This document shows positions 1 through 6,875 of a stretch of 10,852 nucleotides of DNA, in pieces. The stretch is from NCBI GenBank assembly GCA_031394045.1, contig JANMWN010000200.1:1-10852 (forward strand), read 5' to 3'. The stretch is from JANYIP01 sp031394045 (GTDB lineage: Bacteria; Actinomycetota; Actinomycetes; Prado026). The stretch's first letter is position 1; every line of letters begins with the position of its first letter. The position numbers and the translations under genes were made by a program. The notes beneath the pieces were generated by a model that saw only the letters and a program-made list of their open reading frames with translations, was not told the DNA's origin and made no database searches.

Positions 1-6
1 GGAGTG

Positions 7-35
7 TTGCACGATCCAATCGCCAGCGATAGATA
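7..35 (+). promoter_or_regulatory. weak candidate promoter upstream of the first SDR
   Basis: TTGCAC (7-12) and TAGATA (30-35) are separated by 17 nt, the usual spacing of -35 and -10 boxes, but each matches the sigma-70 consensus at only about half its positions. If real, transcription would start near 41-45, inside the operator-like repeat at 40-56. That is a sensible arrangement for a repressor. Actinobacterial promoters are often poor matches, so this is only a candidate. Confidence 0.2.
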
Positions 36-83
36 CCTGCCAAACTTTTGTTTGCTAAATATCCCAGGAGGCGATTAGATCGC
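19..83. repeat. pair of ATCGC/GCGAT inverted repeats flanking the operator-like site
   Basis: A perfect inverted repeat ATCGC-CA-GCGAT lies at 19-30. A second one made of the same pentamers in the opposite order, GCGAT-TAG-ATCGC, lies at 71-83. They bracket the CAAAC-TTTT-GTTTG element at 41-54. They could be further protein-binding half-sites, or stem-forming elements in the leader of the first SDR. They could also belong to a divergent gene beyond the left edge. The pentamers are short, so chance is possible. Confidence 0.3.
40..56 (+). promoter_or_regulatory. operator-like inverted repeat, copy A of a shared motif
   Basis: The sequence contains the perfect inverted repeat CAAAC-TTTT-GTTTG (41-54). 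The full 17-bp stretch fits CCAAmCnnTyGTTyGnT, which also occurs at 1482-1498 and 9042-9058, each time in a noncoding region at the head of a transcription unit. It lies 110 bp before the ATG of the first SDR. Palindromes of this size with CAA/TTG ends are typical of TetR-family operators. No regulator gene is in the window, so the binding protein is unknown. Confidence 0.5.
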
Positions 84-156
84 TCACGATGGTTCCGAGC
101 GCAGCCTAGACCGGCGCGAGCGTGCCCGCCGAAGGCATGCCAAACCGTGACTTTCT

Positions 157-161
157 GGAGG
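157..161 (+). promoter_or_regulatory. ribosome binding site that sets the start of the first SDR
   Basis: GGAGG at 157-161 is followed by 5 nt and the ATG at 167. The longer in-frame ATG at 122 has no comparable Shine-Dalgarno sequence and would add 15 residues before the conserved SDR fold, so 167 is preferred. Confidence 0.75.
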
Positions 162-166
162 TAGGG

Positions 167-931
167 ATGACCGCATTTCCGGGTCTGAGCGGTGGGACAG
201 CAGTGGTGACAGGGGCCACCACCGGCATCGGACGGGCGATCGCGAACGGCCTGGCCGACTCGGGAGTCAGCCGGATCGTCGCCGTCAGCCGCTCGGTCAC
301 CGACGACAGCGACGTCGCGGCCGACATCCGCGCCAAAGGGGTCGAGTTCGTGGCCCTGCAGTGCGACTTCGCCGACCGGGCCAGCAATCTTGCCCTCGCG
401 CAGCGCATCTTCGATGCCGTCGGCGACGTGGACATCCTCGTCAACAACGCTGGAACCGCCGCCTACGCGCCGGCCGAGGACTACCCCATGGAGATGTGGG
501 ACGAGGTGATGGAGGTCAACCTGCACTCGCAGTGGATCCTCAGCCGCGACATCGGGCGCTCCATGATCGCCCGCGGCGGCGGCAAGATCGTCTTCAACTG
601 CAGCCTCGCGGCCTTCCAGGGCAACGTCGGGGTCCCCTCGTACACCGCCAGCAAGTCGGCCATCGCCGGCGTCATCCGTGCGCTCGGCTGCGAGTGGGCC
701 GGCAAAGGGGTCAACGTCAACGGCATCGCACCCGGCTACACGATCACCGACATCACGGCTCCGGTGCACCAGGACCCAGTGGAGTACGACCGCGTGCTCG
801 AGCGCACGCCCGCCGGCCGTTGGATGAACCCCGAGGATCTCGTGGGAACCATCCTGTTCCTGGCGTCCACGGCGTCCAGCTCCATCCACGGGCAGATCAT
901 CATCATCGACGGCGGCTGGATGGTCCGGTAG
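167..931 (+). CDS. SDR family oxidoreductase, KduD / gluconate 5-dehydrogenase-like
   Basis: This is a classical short-chain dehydrogenase/reductase of 254 residues, the usual family length. It would interconvert an alcohol and a ketone with NAD(P)H in the cytoplasm. The cofactor motif TGATTGIG is at residues 15-22 and NNAG at 93-96. The catalytic triad is Ser146, Tyr159 and Lys163 (YTASK). The stretches from PSYTASKS through IAPGY, PAGRW and the C-terminal DGGW tail resemble KduD (2-dehydro-3-deoxy-gluconate 5-dehydrogenase) and gluconate 5-dehydrogenase. No other sugar-acid pathway gene is nearby, so the true substrate may be another secondary alcohol. The start is set by GGAGG at 157-161. 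It appears to be transcribed alone: the next gene, on the opposite strand, ends 12 nt away. An operator-like site lies 110 bp upstream. The SDR assignment is firm; the substrate is not known. Confidence 0.93.
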   Translation: MTAFPGLSGGTAVVTGATTGIGRAIANGLADSGVSRIVAVSRSVTDDSDVAADIRAKGVEFVALQCDFADRASNLALAQRIFDAVGDVDILVNNAGTAAYAPAEDYPMEMWDEVMEVNLHSQWILSRDIGRSMIARGGGKIVFNCSLAAFQGNVGVPSYTASKSAIAGVIRALGCEWAGKGVNVNGIAPGYTITDITAPVHQDPVEYDRVLERTPAGRWMNPEDLVGTILFLASTASSSIHGQIIIIDGGWMVR

Positions 932-943
932 GAGATGAGCCGA

Positions 944-1402
944 TCAGGACGCTGCAGGAGCGGGCTCGATCAACTCGAGCAGGAACCCGTCCGGGTCGCG
1001 CAGGTAGACCACCCGGGCTCCTTCGTACCGGCCGCCGGGCACCGTCACAGGGGCGACCGCGATCGTCACCCCGCCCAGCTCACGTGCACGGGAGACGACC
1101 TCGTCCAGGTCGGCCACCCACAGGCACAGGTGGCCGGCACCGTGGTCGGACGGTGTCCAGTCCAGGTCGCGGCCGGTCACCCCTTCGTACTCCAGGATCT
1201 CCAGCGCGCCTCCGCCCGGCAGGGCGAGGAACGCGCACCGCAGCCGGCTGAACGGGACCCCCACCAGCTCGCGCGTGCTGTCGCGGTCGATCACCTGGTC
1301 CCAGTCCACCTCCAGGCCGAGCGCCCCTCGGTAGAAAGCGAGGGAGCGGTCGAGGTCGCGCACCGTGATCCCTACGTGGAACAGCCCTGTCGTACCGCAC
1401 AC
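944..1402 (-). CDS. VOC-fold protein (glyoxalase / extradiol dioxygenase / epimerase superfamily)
   Basis: With the GTG at 1402 as start the product is 152 residues, a normal size for a single-chain VOC protein. It has two beta-alpha-beta-beta-beta halves. The first begins LFHVGITVRDLDRSLAFYR, with a metal-ligand-type His. The second begins near HLCLWVADLDEVVSRARELG and ends in YLRDPDGFLLELIEP, where the Glu of LLELIE is the usual last metal ligand. The family includes glyoxalase I, methylmalonyl-CoA epimerase, ring-cleaving dioxygenases and resistance proteins, and nothing here separates them firmly. The frame stays open upstream to 1513 with ATGs at 1471 and 1513. The conserved fold starts right after the GTG, which has an AAAGGCGG stretch about 8-10 nt before it. 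The gene is divergent from the thiolase operon and shares its operator-containing region, so it may act in the same pathway. Confidence 0.85.
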   Translation of the reverse strand: MCGTTGLFHVGITVRDLDRSLAFYRGALGLEVDWDQVIDRDSTRELVGVPFSRLRCAFLALPGGGALEILEYEGVTGRDLDWTPSDHGAGHLCLWVADLDEVVSRARELGGVTIAVAPVTVPGGRYEGARVVYLRDPDGFLLELIEPAPAAS

Positions 1403-1481
1403 GGGCGCACCGCCTTTCGTCAGCTGGCACCAGCGGGCTGGCCACCCGCGCCCCCAGCGTGCCACCTCCATGCCTTCCCCA

Positions 1482-1498
1482 CCAACCATTCGTTTGTT
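1482..1498. promoter_or_regulatory. operator-like motif, copy B, in the divergent thiolase/VOC promoter region
   Basis: This 17-bp sequence, CCAACC-ATT-CGTTTG-TT, fits CCAAmCnnTyGTTyGnT, shared with 40-56 and 9042-9058. It ends 31 bp before the thiolase GTG (1530) and lies 79 bp before the VOC GTG (1402). It is therefore placed to control both divergent genes. A TACGCT hexamer (1498-1503) overlaps its edge and could be a -10 box for the thiolase operon, but no good -35 box accompanies it. Confidence 0.48.
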
Positions 1499-1520
1499 AC
1501 GCTGCTCCATCATCCGGCCT

Positions 1521-1525
1521 GGAGG
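1521..1525 (+). promoter_or_regulatory. ribosome binding site that sets the thiolase start
   Basis: GGAGG at 1521-1525 stands 4 nt before the GTG at 1530. This start gives a protein whose first residues (PEIYLVDGVRTPVG) are exactly where degradative thiolases begin. The earlier in-frame ATG at 1365 would run the coding sequence through the divergent promoter and overlap the VOC gene. Confidence 0.75.
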
Positions 1526-1529
1526 TCCC

Positions 1530-2723
1530 GTGCCCGAGATCTATCTCGTTGACGGCGTACGTACGCCCGTCGGCCGATACGGCGGAGCGCTGGCATCAGT
1601 ACGCCCCGACGACCTGGCTGCCCTGGTGGTGGGCGAGGTGGCGGCACGGTCGGGGATCGACCCCGCGACCGTGGATGACGTCGTGCTCGGGGCCGCCAAC
1701 CAGTCCGGCGAGGACAACCGCAACGTCGCCCGCATGTCCGTGCTGCTGGCCGGGCTGCCGCACAGCGTCGCCGGCCAGACCGTCAACCGGCTGTGCGCCA
1801 GCGGGCTGCAGGCCGTGGCCAGCGCGGCTCAGGCCATCCGCGCCGGCGACGCCGACCTGATGATCGCCGGCGGCGTGGAGTCGATGACCCGCGCTCCCTG
1901 GGTCATGAGCAAGCCGTCCGCCGCATGGGGCAAGCCTGGCGAGGTGGTCGACACCGCACTGGGCTGGCGGCTCGTGAACCCGCTGATGCGCCCTCTCGAC
2001 GACGGCGACGCGACGATGTCGCTCGGCGAGTGCACCGAGAAGCTGGCGCTGGCGCACGGCATCTTGCGCGAGGAGGCCGACGCGTACGCGGCACGGTCGC
2101 AGCGGCGTGCCGCCGAGGCGTGGGAGGCGGGCGCCTTCAAGGACGAGATCGTCGAGGTACCCCGTGCCAAGGCTGACCCCCTCGCTCGCGACGAGACGGT
2201 GCGACCGGACACCACGCCCGAGGGGCTGGCGGGGCTGCGACCGTCGTTCCGCGAGGGTGGCGTGGTCACCGCCGGGAACGCGTCCCCACTGTCCGACGGC
2301 GCCTCCGCCATCGTGGTCGCGTCCGAGGCGGCCGTCGCCGCGCAGGGCCTGACTCCCCGGGCTCGCGTGCTCGGGTACGCCGTGGCCGGCGTGGCGCCGA
2401 GCCTGTTCGGCGCTGGCCCGGTCCCGGCCATCCAGAAGCTCCTGGCTCGGACCGGGATCGATCTCGACGACGTCGACGTCGTCGAGATCAACGAAGCGTT
2501 CGCGGCGCAGGTACTCGTGTGCCAGCGCGCGCTCGGCGTCCGCGACGAGGTCCTCAACCCGCAGGGCGGCGCCATCGCCCTCGGGCACCCGCTCGGGGCG
2601 AGCGGCGCACGGATCCTGGTGTCGCTCCTGGGCCGTCTCGAACGGACTGGCGGGCGGTACGGCATAGCGTCGCTGTGCATCGGGGTCGGCCAAGGCGCGG
2701 CGATGCTCGTGGAAAGAACCTGA
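1530..2723 (+). CDS. thiolase (acetyl-CoA C-acyltransferase / acetyltransferase)
   Basis: The product is 397 residues, the standard thiolase length. It would cleave a 3-ketoacyl-CoA with CoA to acetyl-CoA (or another acyl-CoA) and a shortened acyl-CoA, or run the reverse condensation. All catalytic elements are present: nucleophilic Cys89 in NRLCASGLQ, NEAFA at 321-325, His353 in GHPLGASG, and the C-terminal Cys383 in LCIGVGQGAA. It is first in an operon with a cupin, an acyl-CoA synthetase and an aminotransferase. That context favours a degradative role on a short or unusual 3-ketoacyl-CoA rather than storage-polymer synthesis. GTG start with GGAGG 4 nt upstream; copy B of the shared operator-like motif ends 31 bp before the start. 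The family call is very secure; chain-length specificity cannot be read from the sequence. Confidence 0.95.
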   Translation: MPEIYLVDGVRTPVGRYGGALASVRPDDLAALVVGEVAARSGIDPATVDDVVLGAANQSGEDNRNVARMSVLLAGLPHSVAGQTVNRLCASGLQAVASAAQAIRAGDADLMIAGGVESMTRAPWVMSKPSAAWGKPGEVVDTALGWRLVNPLMRPLDDGDATMSLGECTEKLALAHGILREEADAYAARSQRRAAEAWEAGAFKDEIVEVPRAKADPLARDETVRPDTTPEGLAGLRPSFREGGVVTAGNASPLSDGASAIVVASEAAVAAQGLTPRARVLGYAVAGVAPSLFGAGPVPAIQKLLARTGIDLDDVDVVEINEAFAAQVLVCQRALGVRDEVLNPQGGAIALGHPLGASGARILVSLLGRLERTGGRYGIASLCIGVGQGAAMLVERT

Positions 2724-2780
2724 CCCAGCCCACACTCCGCGGTCGCTCCTTGGGGCCGCCGGACCGGTAAGGAGTAGCCA

Positions 2781-3272
2781 ATGACCGACACCGTAATCCC
2801 GAAGTCCCCGTTCAGCCTGCCCGAGATCATCGAGACCGCCAACAGCGATGACGAGCGCGAGTGGGTCCCCTCCGTGATGCCGGGGGTGTGGATGCGCCCG
2901 CTGCTGTTCGACACCCTGCACGGGTTCTGGGTGAACATCACCCGGATGCGGACGGAGGGGTTCGTCAGCCGTCACCAGCACCCGTCACCGGTGCACGGAT
3001 ACGTGATCAAGGGCTCGTGGCGCTACCTCGAGCGCGACTGGGTCGCGAGCGAGGGCAGCTACCTGTTCGAGCCCGCGGGGGACACCCACACTCTCTGGGC
3101 CGACCCGGGCGAGTCGCTCACGATGTTCCACATCAGCGGCTGCCTCATCGAGGTGGACGAGGCCGGCAAACCCATCAGCGCGGCCGACGTGTTCACCCGG
3201 ATCGACCAGGCGGCGCGCCACTACGAGTCGGTGGGCCTCGGCGCCGACTACGTCACGCGTTACGTGCGCTGA
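2781..3272 (+). CDS. cupin protein, 2,4'-dihydroxyacetophenone dioxygenase family
   Basis: A 163-residue single-domain cupin, probably a mononuclear-iron enzyme of the cytoplasm. Motif 1 contains RHQHPSPVHGYVIKG, with metal ligands His65 and His67. Motif 2, GSYLFEPAGDTHTLW, follows the G-X5-P-X-G-X2-H pattern exactly and supplies His103. The Glu normally found in motif 1 is replaced by Val71, which leaves a three-His site as in acetylacetone dioxygenase Dke1. The overall pattern resembles 2,4'-dihydroxyacetophenone dioxygenase-like proteins, which cleave the C-C bond between a carbonyl and a neighbouring hydroxylated carbon. It lies 57 bp after the thiolase and 8 bp before the acyl-CoA synthetase, and TAAGGAG ends 6 nt before its ATG. 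A product acid would be a natural substrate for the downstream ligase. The cupin fold is secure; the reaction is inferred. Confidence 0.88.
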   Translation: MTDTVIPKSPFSLPEIIETANSDDEREWVPSVMPGVWMRPLLFDTLHGFWVNITRMRTEGFVSRHQHPSPVHGYVIKGSWRYLERDWVASEGSYLFEPAGDTHTLWADPGESLTMFHISGCLIEVDEAGKPISAADVFTRIDQAARHYESVGLGADYVTRYVR

Positions 3273-3280
3273 CCCCTGCG

Positions 3281-4834
3281 ATGGCCGCCCTTGACGGCAC
3301 GACGGTTGCCGGCATCCTGCGGCTGGCCGAGGCGAGCGCGCCCGACACGGTAGCCGTGGGTCGCCCAGGCGGGCCAGGGCTCACCTACCGGCAGCTGCTC
3401 GACTCGTCGACGCGGCTGGGCCAGGCGTTCCTCCAGCTCGGGCTCGCTCCGGGCGACCGGGTGGCCGCCTGGATGGAGGACGTCATCGAGTACGTGCAGG
3501 TCTATGCCGCCTGCGCGCTGGCCGGCCTGGTCGTCGTACCCGTCAACGCCCGCCTCACCGTGCACGAGGCGGCGTTCCCCCTCGAGGACTCAGGCGCCCG
3601 GATCCTGGTCTACACCGGTGGCCTGGCCGAGCGCGTCGCCGCGCTGCCGCCGCACGCCCTGGCGCTGGTACCGGTCGGTGCCGGGCCCAGCGGCGGCATG
3701 AGCCTGCAGCAGCTGTTGGAGAGCGGATCGGGCGACGAGCTGCCACCTGTCCAGCCGGACGACCTGTACATGATCGCCTACACCAGCGGCACGACCGGCC
3801 GTCCGAAGGGCGCGATGCTCACGCAGCGGTCGGTCGCGACGCTGGCCCGGATGAACGCCCTGTCCTACCGCCTCCCGAAGGCGAGCGTCGCCGCGCTCAC
3901 CGGGTCGATGTCCTTCGTCGCCGTCGTCCCCTCGCACATCATCAGCCACTTCTACGTCGCGGGCACGGTCCTGCTGCTCGGCAAGTGGGACCCCGACTCG
4001 CTGATCGACACCATCGAACGCGAGCACGTGACGTTCACCTACATCCCCTCACCACTGCTGAGCGACTTCGCGGTCGCCGCGGCGGTCGAGCCGGCGCGGT
4101 GGCACAGCCTGACCACGTTGCTCCACTCGGGTTCCAAGGCCTCGCCGGCCAAGCTCCGGCAGGTCGCTGAGGTCGTCGGCGGGATCCTGGTCGAGGGGCT
4201 CGGCATGACCGAGAACTCGGGCGGCCTGGTCACAGCCACGGTGCCGGCCGACGCAGGTCCGGTGAGCGACCCGGCCCACGACCGCCTCTCGACCGTAGGC
4301 CGCGCCGTGGCCGAGGTGCTCATCCGCGTGCTGGATGCCAACGGGGTCCCGGTGCCACCCGACGGCGAGACGCTCGGCGAGATCACGTTCCGCTCACCGG
4401 CCCAGCTGGTTGGCTACTGGAACAACCCCGAGGCCACGGGCAAGGCGTTGCGCGACGGGTGGTACCACACCGGCGACCTCGGCACGATCGACGCCGAGGG
4501 GTACGTACGTGTCAGCGAGCGGCGGGCGGACCTCATCGTGTCCGGCGGGATGAACGTCTATCCCTCGGAGGTCGAGGACGTCATCCTCACCGTGCCCGGA
4601 GTCCTCGCGTGTGCCGTCGTCGGCCTCCCGCACGACCGTTGGGGCCAGACCGTCGCCGCCGCGATCGTGCTCGCTCCCGGCTCCGTCGTGACTGCCGACG
4701 AGGTCCTCGAGCGTTGCCGGGAACGGCTGGCCAGCTACAAGAAGCCGACGCGGATCGACTTCGTCGACGAACTACCGGTCACGGCCGGGCTCAAGGTGTC
4801 GCGCGCCAAGGTGCGCGACCGCATGAGCAGCTGA
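3281..4834 (+). CDS. AMP-dependent acyl-CoA synthetase / CoA ligase
   Basis: A 517-residue ANL-superfamily enzyme that would activate a carboxylic acid to its acyl-CoA through an acyl-AMP. The signature motifs occur in order: P-loop YTSGTTGRPKG (167-177), GLGMTEN (306-312), YHTGDL (395-400) and the hinge region around RRADLIVSGGMNVYPSE (414-430). The C-terminal catalytic Lys is Lys505 in TAGLKVSR, where most relatives have TGK-R. The substrate pocket does not tell which acid is used. The frame is open upstream to 2861, but that part is only a shadow of the cupin gene. The ATG at 3281 lies 8 nt after the cupin stop, with no strong Shine-Dalgarno sequence, so translation is probably coupled to the cupin. 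It is the third gene of the operon and would supply CoA esters to the thiolase pathway. Confidence 0.95.
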   Translation: MAALDGTTVAGILRLAEASAPDTVAVGRPGGPGLTYRQLLDSSTRLGQAFLQLGLAPGDRVAAWMEDVIEYVQVYAACALAGLVVVPVNARLTVHEAAFPLEDSGARILVYTGGLAERVAALPPHALALVPVGAGPSGGMSLQQLLESGSGDELPPVQPDDLYMIAYTSGTTGRPKGAMLTQRSVATLARMNALSYRLPKASVAALTGSMSFVAVVPSHIISHFYVAGTVLLLGKWDPDSLIDTIEREHVTFTYIPSPLLSDFAVAAAVEPARWHSLTTLLHSGSKASPAKLRQVAEVVGGILVEGLGMTENSGGLVTATVPADAGPVSDPAHDRLSTVGRAVAEVLIRVLDANGVPVPPDGETLGEITFRSPAQLVGYWNNPEATGKALRDGWYHTGDLGTIDAEGYVRVSERRADLIVSGGMNVYPSEVEDVILTVPGVLACAVVGLPHDRWGQTVAAAIVLAPGSVVTADEVLERCRERLASYKKPTRIDFVDELPVTAGLKVSRAKVRDRMSS

Positions 4835-4838
4835 GGCC

Positions 4839-4843
4839 GGAGG
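4839..4843 (+). promoter_or_regulatory. ribosome binding site that sets the aminotransferase start
   Basis: GGAGG at 4839-4843 lies 8 nt before the GTG at 4852 and only 4 nt after the acyl-CoA synthetase stop. In-frame starts further upstream all lie inside the synthetase gene. Confidence 0.7.
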
Positions 4844-4851
4844 TAGGTCGG

Positions 4852-6111
4852 GTGAGCGTGCTCCCAGGATGGTACGAGGCGCAGCGACCTGGCGATGCCG
4901 ACCAGGCGCTGCGCGACCGTGCCCGCACGGTGCTGCCCGGCGGGATGTACGGCCACAAGAACGTCGCGCGGCTGCCCAAGGGCTACCCGCAGTTCTTCGC
5001 CCGCGCGGCGGGCGCACTGCTCTGGGACGTCGACGGCAAGGAGTACGTGGACCTGATGTGCTCGTGGGGCCCGGTGCTGCTCGGGCACCACCACGCCGAG
5101 GTGGATGCCGCGGTCGCCCGACAGGTCGCACTCGGCGACTGCCTGAACGGTCCCGCAGCCGTGATCGTCGAGCTGGCGGAGCTGCTCACCAGCACGGTGG
5201 CGCATGCCGACTGGGCCATGTTCGCCAAGAACGGCACGGACGCGATGACCCTCGCGGTCACGGTGGCACGGGCCGAGACCGGCCGCCCGAGAGTGCTCAT
5301 GGCCGAAGGCGCGTACCACGGCGTCGCCCCCTGGGCGGCGACAGCGGACGCCAAGGGCGTGCTCCCCCAGGAGCGCGAGGCGACGGGGCGCTTCGCGTAC
5401 AACGACATCGCATCGCTGGAGCACGAGGTCGACCAGTGTGGCGCCGACCTGGCTGCGATCGTCCTGACGCCGATGCGTCACGACGTGAGGCGAGACCTGG
5501 AGGACGTGCAGCCGGCGTTCGCGCGACGCGCCCGAGAGCTCTGCGACCGGGCCGGCGCCGTTCTGGTCCTCGACGAGGTCCGCTGCGGGCTCCGGACCGA
5601 CCCGCGCGGGTCGTGGGAGCACCTGGGCGTTCGTCCCGAGCTGAGTGCATGGAGCAAGGCCATCGGGAACGGGCACCCGATCGCCGCCCTTCTGGGGACC
5701 GGTGGGCTCGAGGCCGCCGCCAGCTCGGTGAGCGCGACCGGCTCGTTCTGGCTGTCGGCCGCGCCGATGGCAGCCGCCCTCGTCACGGTCTCGCTGGCGC
5801 AGGACCCGGACCTGCGTGCGGGGATGGCCGAGGCGGGCGCGGCGTTGCAGAACGGCCTGCGCGAAGCCGCCGCCTCGCACGATCTGACGGTCACGGTCAG
5901 CGGACCGCCCACGATGCCGTTCATGACGTTCCAGGGCGACGCCGACTTCGACGTGGCACGGCTATGGGCGGCGGCCTGCGTGCAGCGGGGGTTGTACGTC
6001 CACCCGACGCACAACTGGTTCATCGGCGCGGCGCACACGCCCGAGCTGATCAACCGCGCCCTGGATGCCGCTGACGGTGCCTTCCGCGCGGTCCGCGCCG
6101 GGCTCTCCTGA
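4852..6111 (+). CDS. class III PLP-dependent aminotransferase, glutamate-1-semialdehyde aminomutase-like
   Basis: A 419-residue fold-type I PLP enzyme of the class III / HemL-like group. The expected landmarks are LPGGMYGHKN (28-37), the phosphate-binding NGTDAM (127-132), Asp241 in VLVLDEVRCGLR, which would contact the PLP ring nitrogen, and the Schiff-base Lys269 in WSKAIGNG. Its place as last gene of the thiolase-cupin-ligase operon, 17 bp after the ligase, argues against the heme-pathway housekeeping role of HemL. A catabolic transaminase acting on an amine or a beta- or gamma-amino acid (or its keto counterpart) is more likely. The heme aminomutase usually reads DEVMTGFR where this protein has DEVRCGLR, so the active-site environment differs. 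The family is secure; the reaction (transfer or 1,2-shift) is open. The gene converges on the EthD-like gene, with 24 bp between the two stops. Confidence 0.9.
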   Translation: MSVLPGWYEAQRPGDADQALRDRARTVLPGGMYGHKNVARLPKGYPQFFARAAGALLWDVDGKEYVDLMCSWGPVLLGHHHAEVDAAVARQVALGDCLNGPAAVIVELAELLTSTVAHADWAMFAKNGTDAMTLAVTVARAETGRPRVLMAEGAYHGVAPWAATADAKGVLPQEREATGRFAYNDIASLEHEVDQCGADLAAIVLTPMRHDVRRDLEDVQPAFARRARELCDRAGAVLVLDEVRCGLRTDPRGSWEHLGVRPELSAWSKAIGNGHPIAALLGTGGLEAAASSVSATGSFWLSAAPMAAALVTVSLAQDPDLRAGMAEAGAALQNGLREAAASHDLTVTVSGPPTMPFMTFQGDADFDVARLWAAACVQRGLYVHPTHNWFIGAAHTPELINRALDAADGAFRAVRAGLS

Positions 6112-6135
6112 ACCGTCAGCCGCGTACGAGCTCGG

Positions 6136-6813
6136 TCAGATGAAGCGCTCGGCCGTCATCAGCGCTGTCTCGGTGCCGACACCCGTGGCCAGCAGCCGGG
6201 CCAGGCCGTCCGGGCGCACCGCCGTCGCCCGCTCGAAGGCGGTCAGCGTGGGCCACCACACCTCACGCACCGTCGCGAAGGCAGGGGTGTCGGTCGGGTC
6301 CGCCGTGACGCCCGTGCAGATCACCGCCCGCAGTGCACCCGCCTCGACCGCAGCGGCCGCGAATTCCTCCCGGCTCATCGGGTCTGCGCCGGTGAAGTAC
6401 TGCTCCAGCTTGATTGCCGTGTGCGCCACCTTGTGGTCCCAGAGCAGGTCGCCGGGGTGCCCGTCGTGGCCGCCATCCGGCTCCCCGACGACAACGTCCT
6501 CGGTCGTGGTGAGCCACTTGAGCCGGGGCAGGTCGACGAAGTTGAGCTCGTCGTCCTTGATGTACTTCACGTACTGCGGGTGAGTCGCGAGCCCTCCCGC
6601 GTCCTCCATGTTGTCGAACCACACCTCTGCGAAGCCCTCGAACTGGCTCGTCGCGTCGCCCAGGGCGGGGTGGTCGAACTGGTGGCCCTGCACGTAGCCG
6701 CGGTAGGTCTCGATGGGCAGCGCCAGCGTCCCGTGCGGGTGCCGCCAGTGGTCGTGGAACTCCTGCGGCGGCTGCTCGGGGATGCGCGGGATGAGGCCAA
6801 AGAACTTGATCAC
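6136..6813 (-). CDS. EthD-like protein with two successive dimeric alpha/beta barrel halves
   Basis: A 225-residue protein. The first half, from IKFFGLIPRIP through HDHWRHPHGTLA (19-31) to the FAEVWFDN region (61-68), is typical of the EthD / dimeric alpha-beta barrel family, which includes small accessory proteins of catabolic clusters. After a Gly/Asp-rich linker (110-122), the second half (126-225) again carries a beta-strand-like start (HKVAHTAIKLEQYF) and a VREVWWP segment that echoes the first half. A degenerate tandem fold is therefore likely. EthD is named from ethyl tert-butyl ether degradation genes, where its role is undefined. The GTG start at 6813 is supported by AAGGAG 5 nt upstream. 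The frame stays open to 7488, but only as a shadow of the upstream SDR gene. It follows that SDR by 62 bp and is probably co-transcribed with it. Confidence 0.82.
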   Translation of the reverse strand: MIKFFGLIPRIPEQPPQEFHDHWRHPHGTLALPIETYRGYVQGHQFDHPALGDATSQFEGFAEVWFDNMEDAGGLATHPQYVKYIKDDELNFVDLPRLKWLTTTEDVVVGEPDGGHDGHPGDLLWDHKVAHTAIKLEQYFTGADPMSREEFAAAAVEAGALRAVICTGVTADPTDTPAFATVREVWWPTLTAFERATAVRPDGLARLLATGVGTETALMTAERFI

Positions 6814-6818
6814 CAAGG

Positions 6819-6824
6819 CTCCTT
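6819..6824 (-). promoter_or_regulatory. ribosome binding site that sets the EthD-like start
   Basis: Read on the minus strand, AAGGAG occupies 6824-6819 and is followed by 5 nt and the GTG at 6813-6811. The first residues then begin directly with the EthD first beta strand. Confidence 0.7.
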
Positions 6825-6875
6825 CTGTACGCCGTGCTCGGTGGGACGCGTGGCAGCGGGCAAGCCGCAACAGCG

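Noticed and set aside
167..931. Naming the first SDR as kduD
   Set aside because: The sequence pattern resembles KduD, but SDR substrate assignment from pattern alone is unreliable and no other pectin/uronate gene is present.
1596..2981. Long minus-strand open frame (461 codons) opposite the thiolase and cupin
   Set aside because: It has an amino-acid mix rich in Arg/His/Gly/Asp with no fold motif, typical of the antisense frame of GC-rich genes, while the plus strand shows complete thiolase and cupin signatures.
2861..3280. 140-codon N-terminal extension of the acyl-CoA synthetase
   Set aside because: It overlaps the whole cupin gene in another frame and has no adenylate-enzyme similarity; the family fold begins just after the ATG at 3281.
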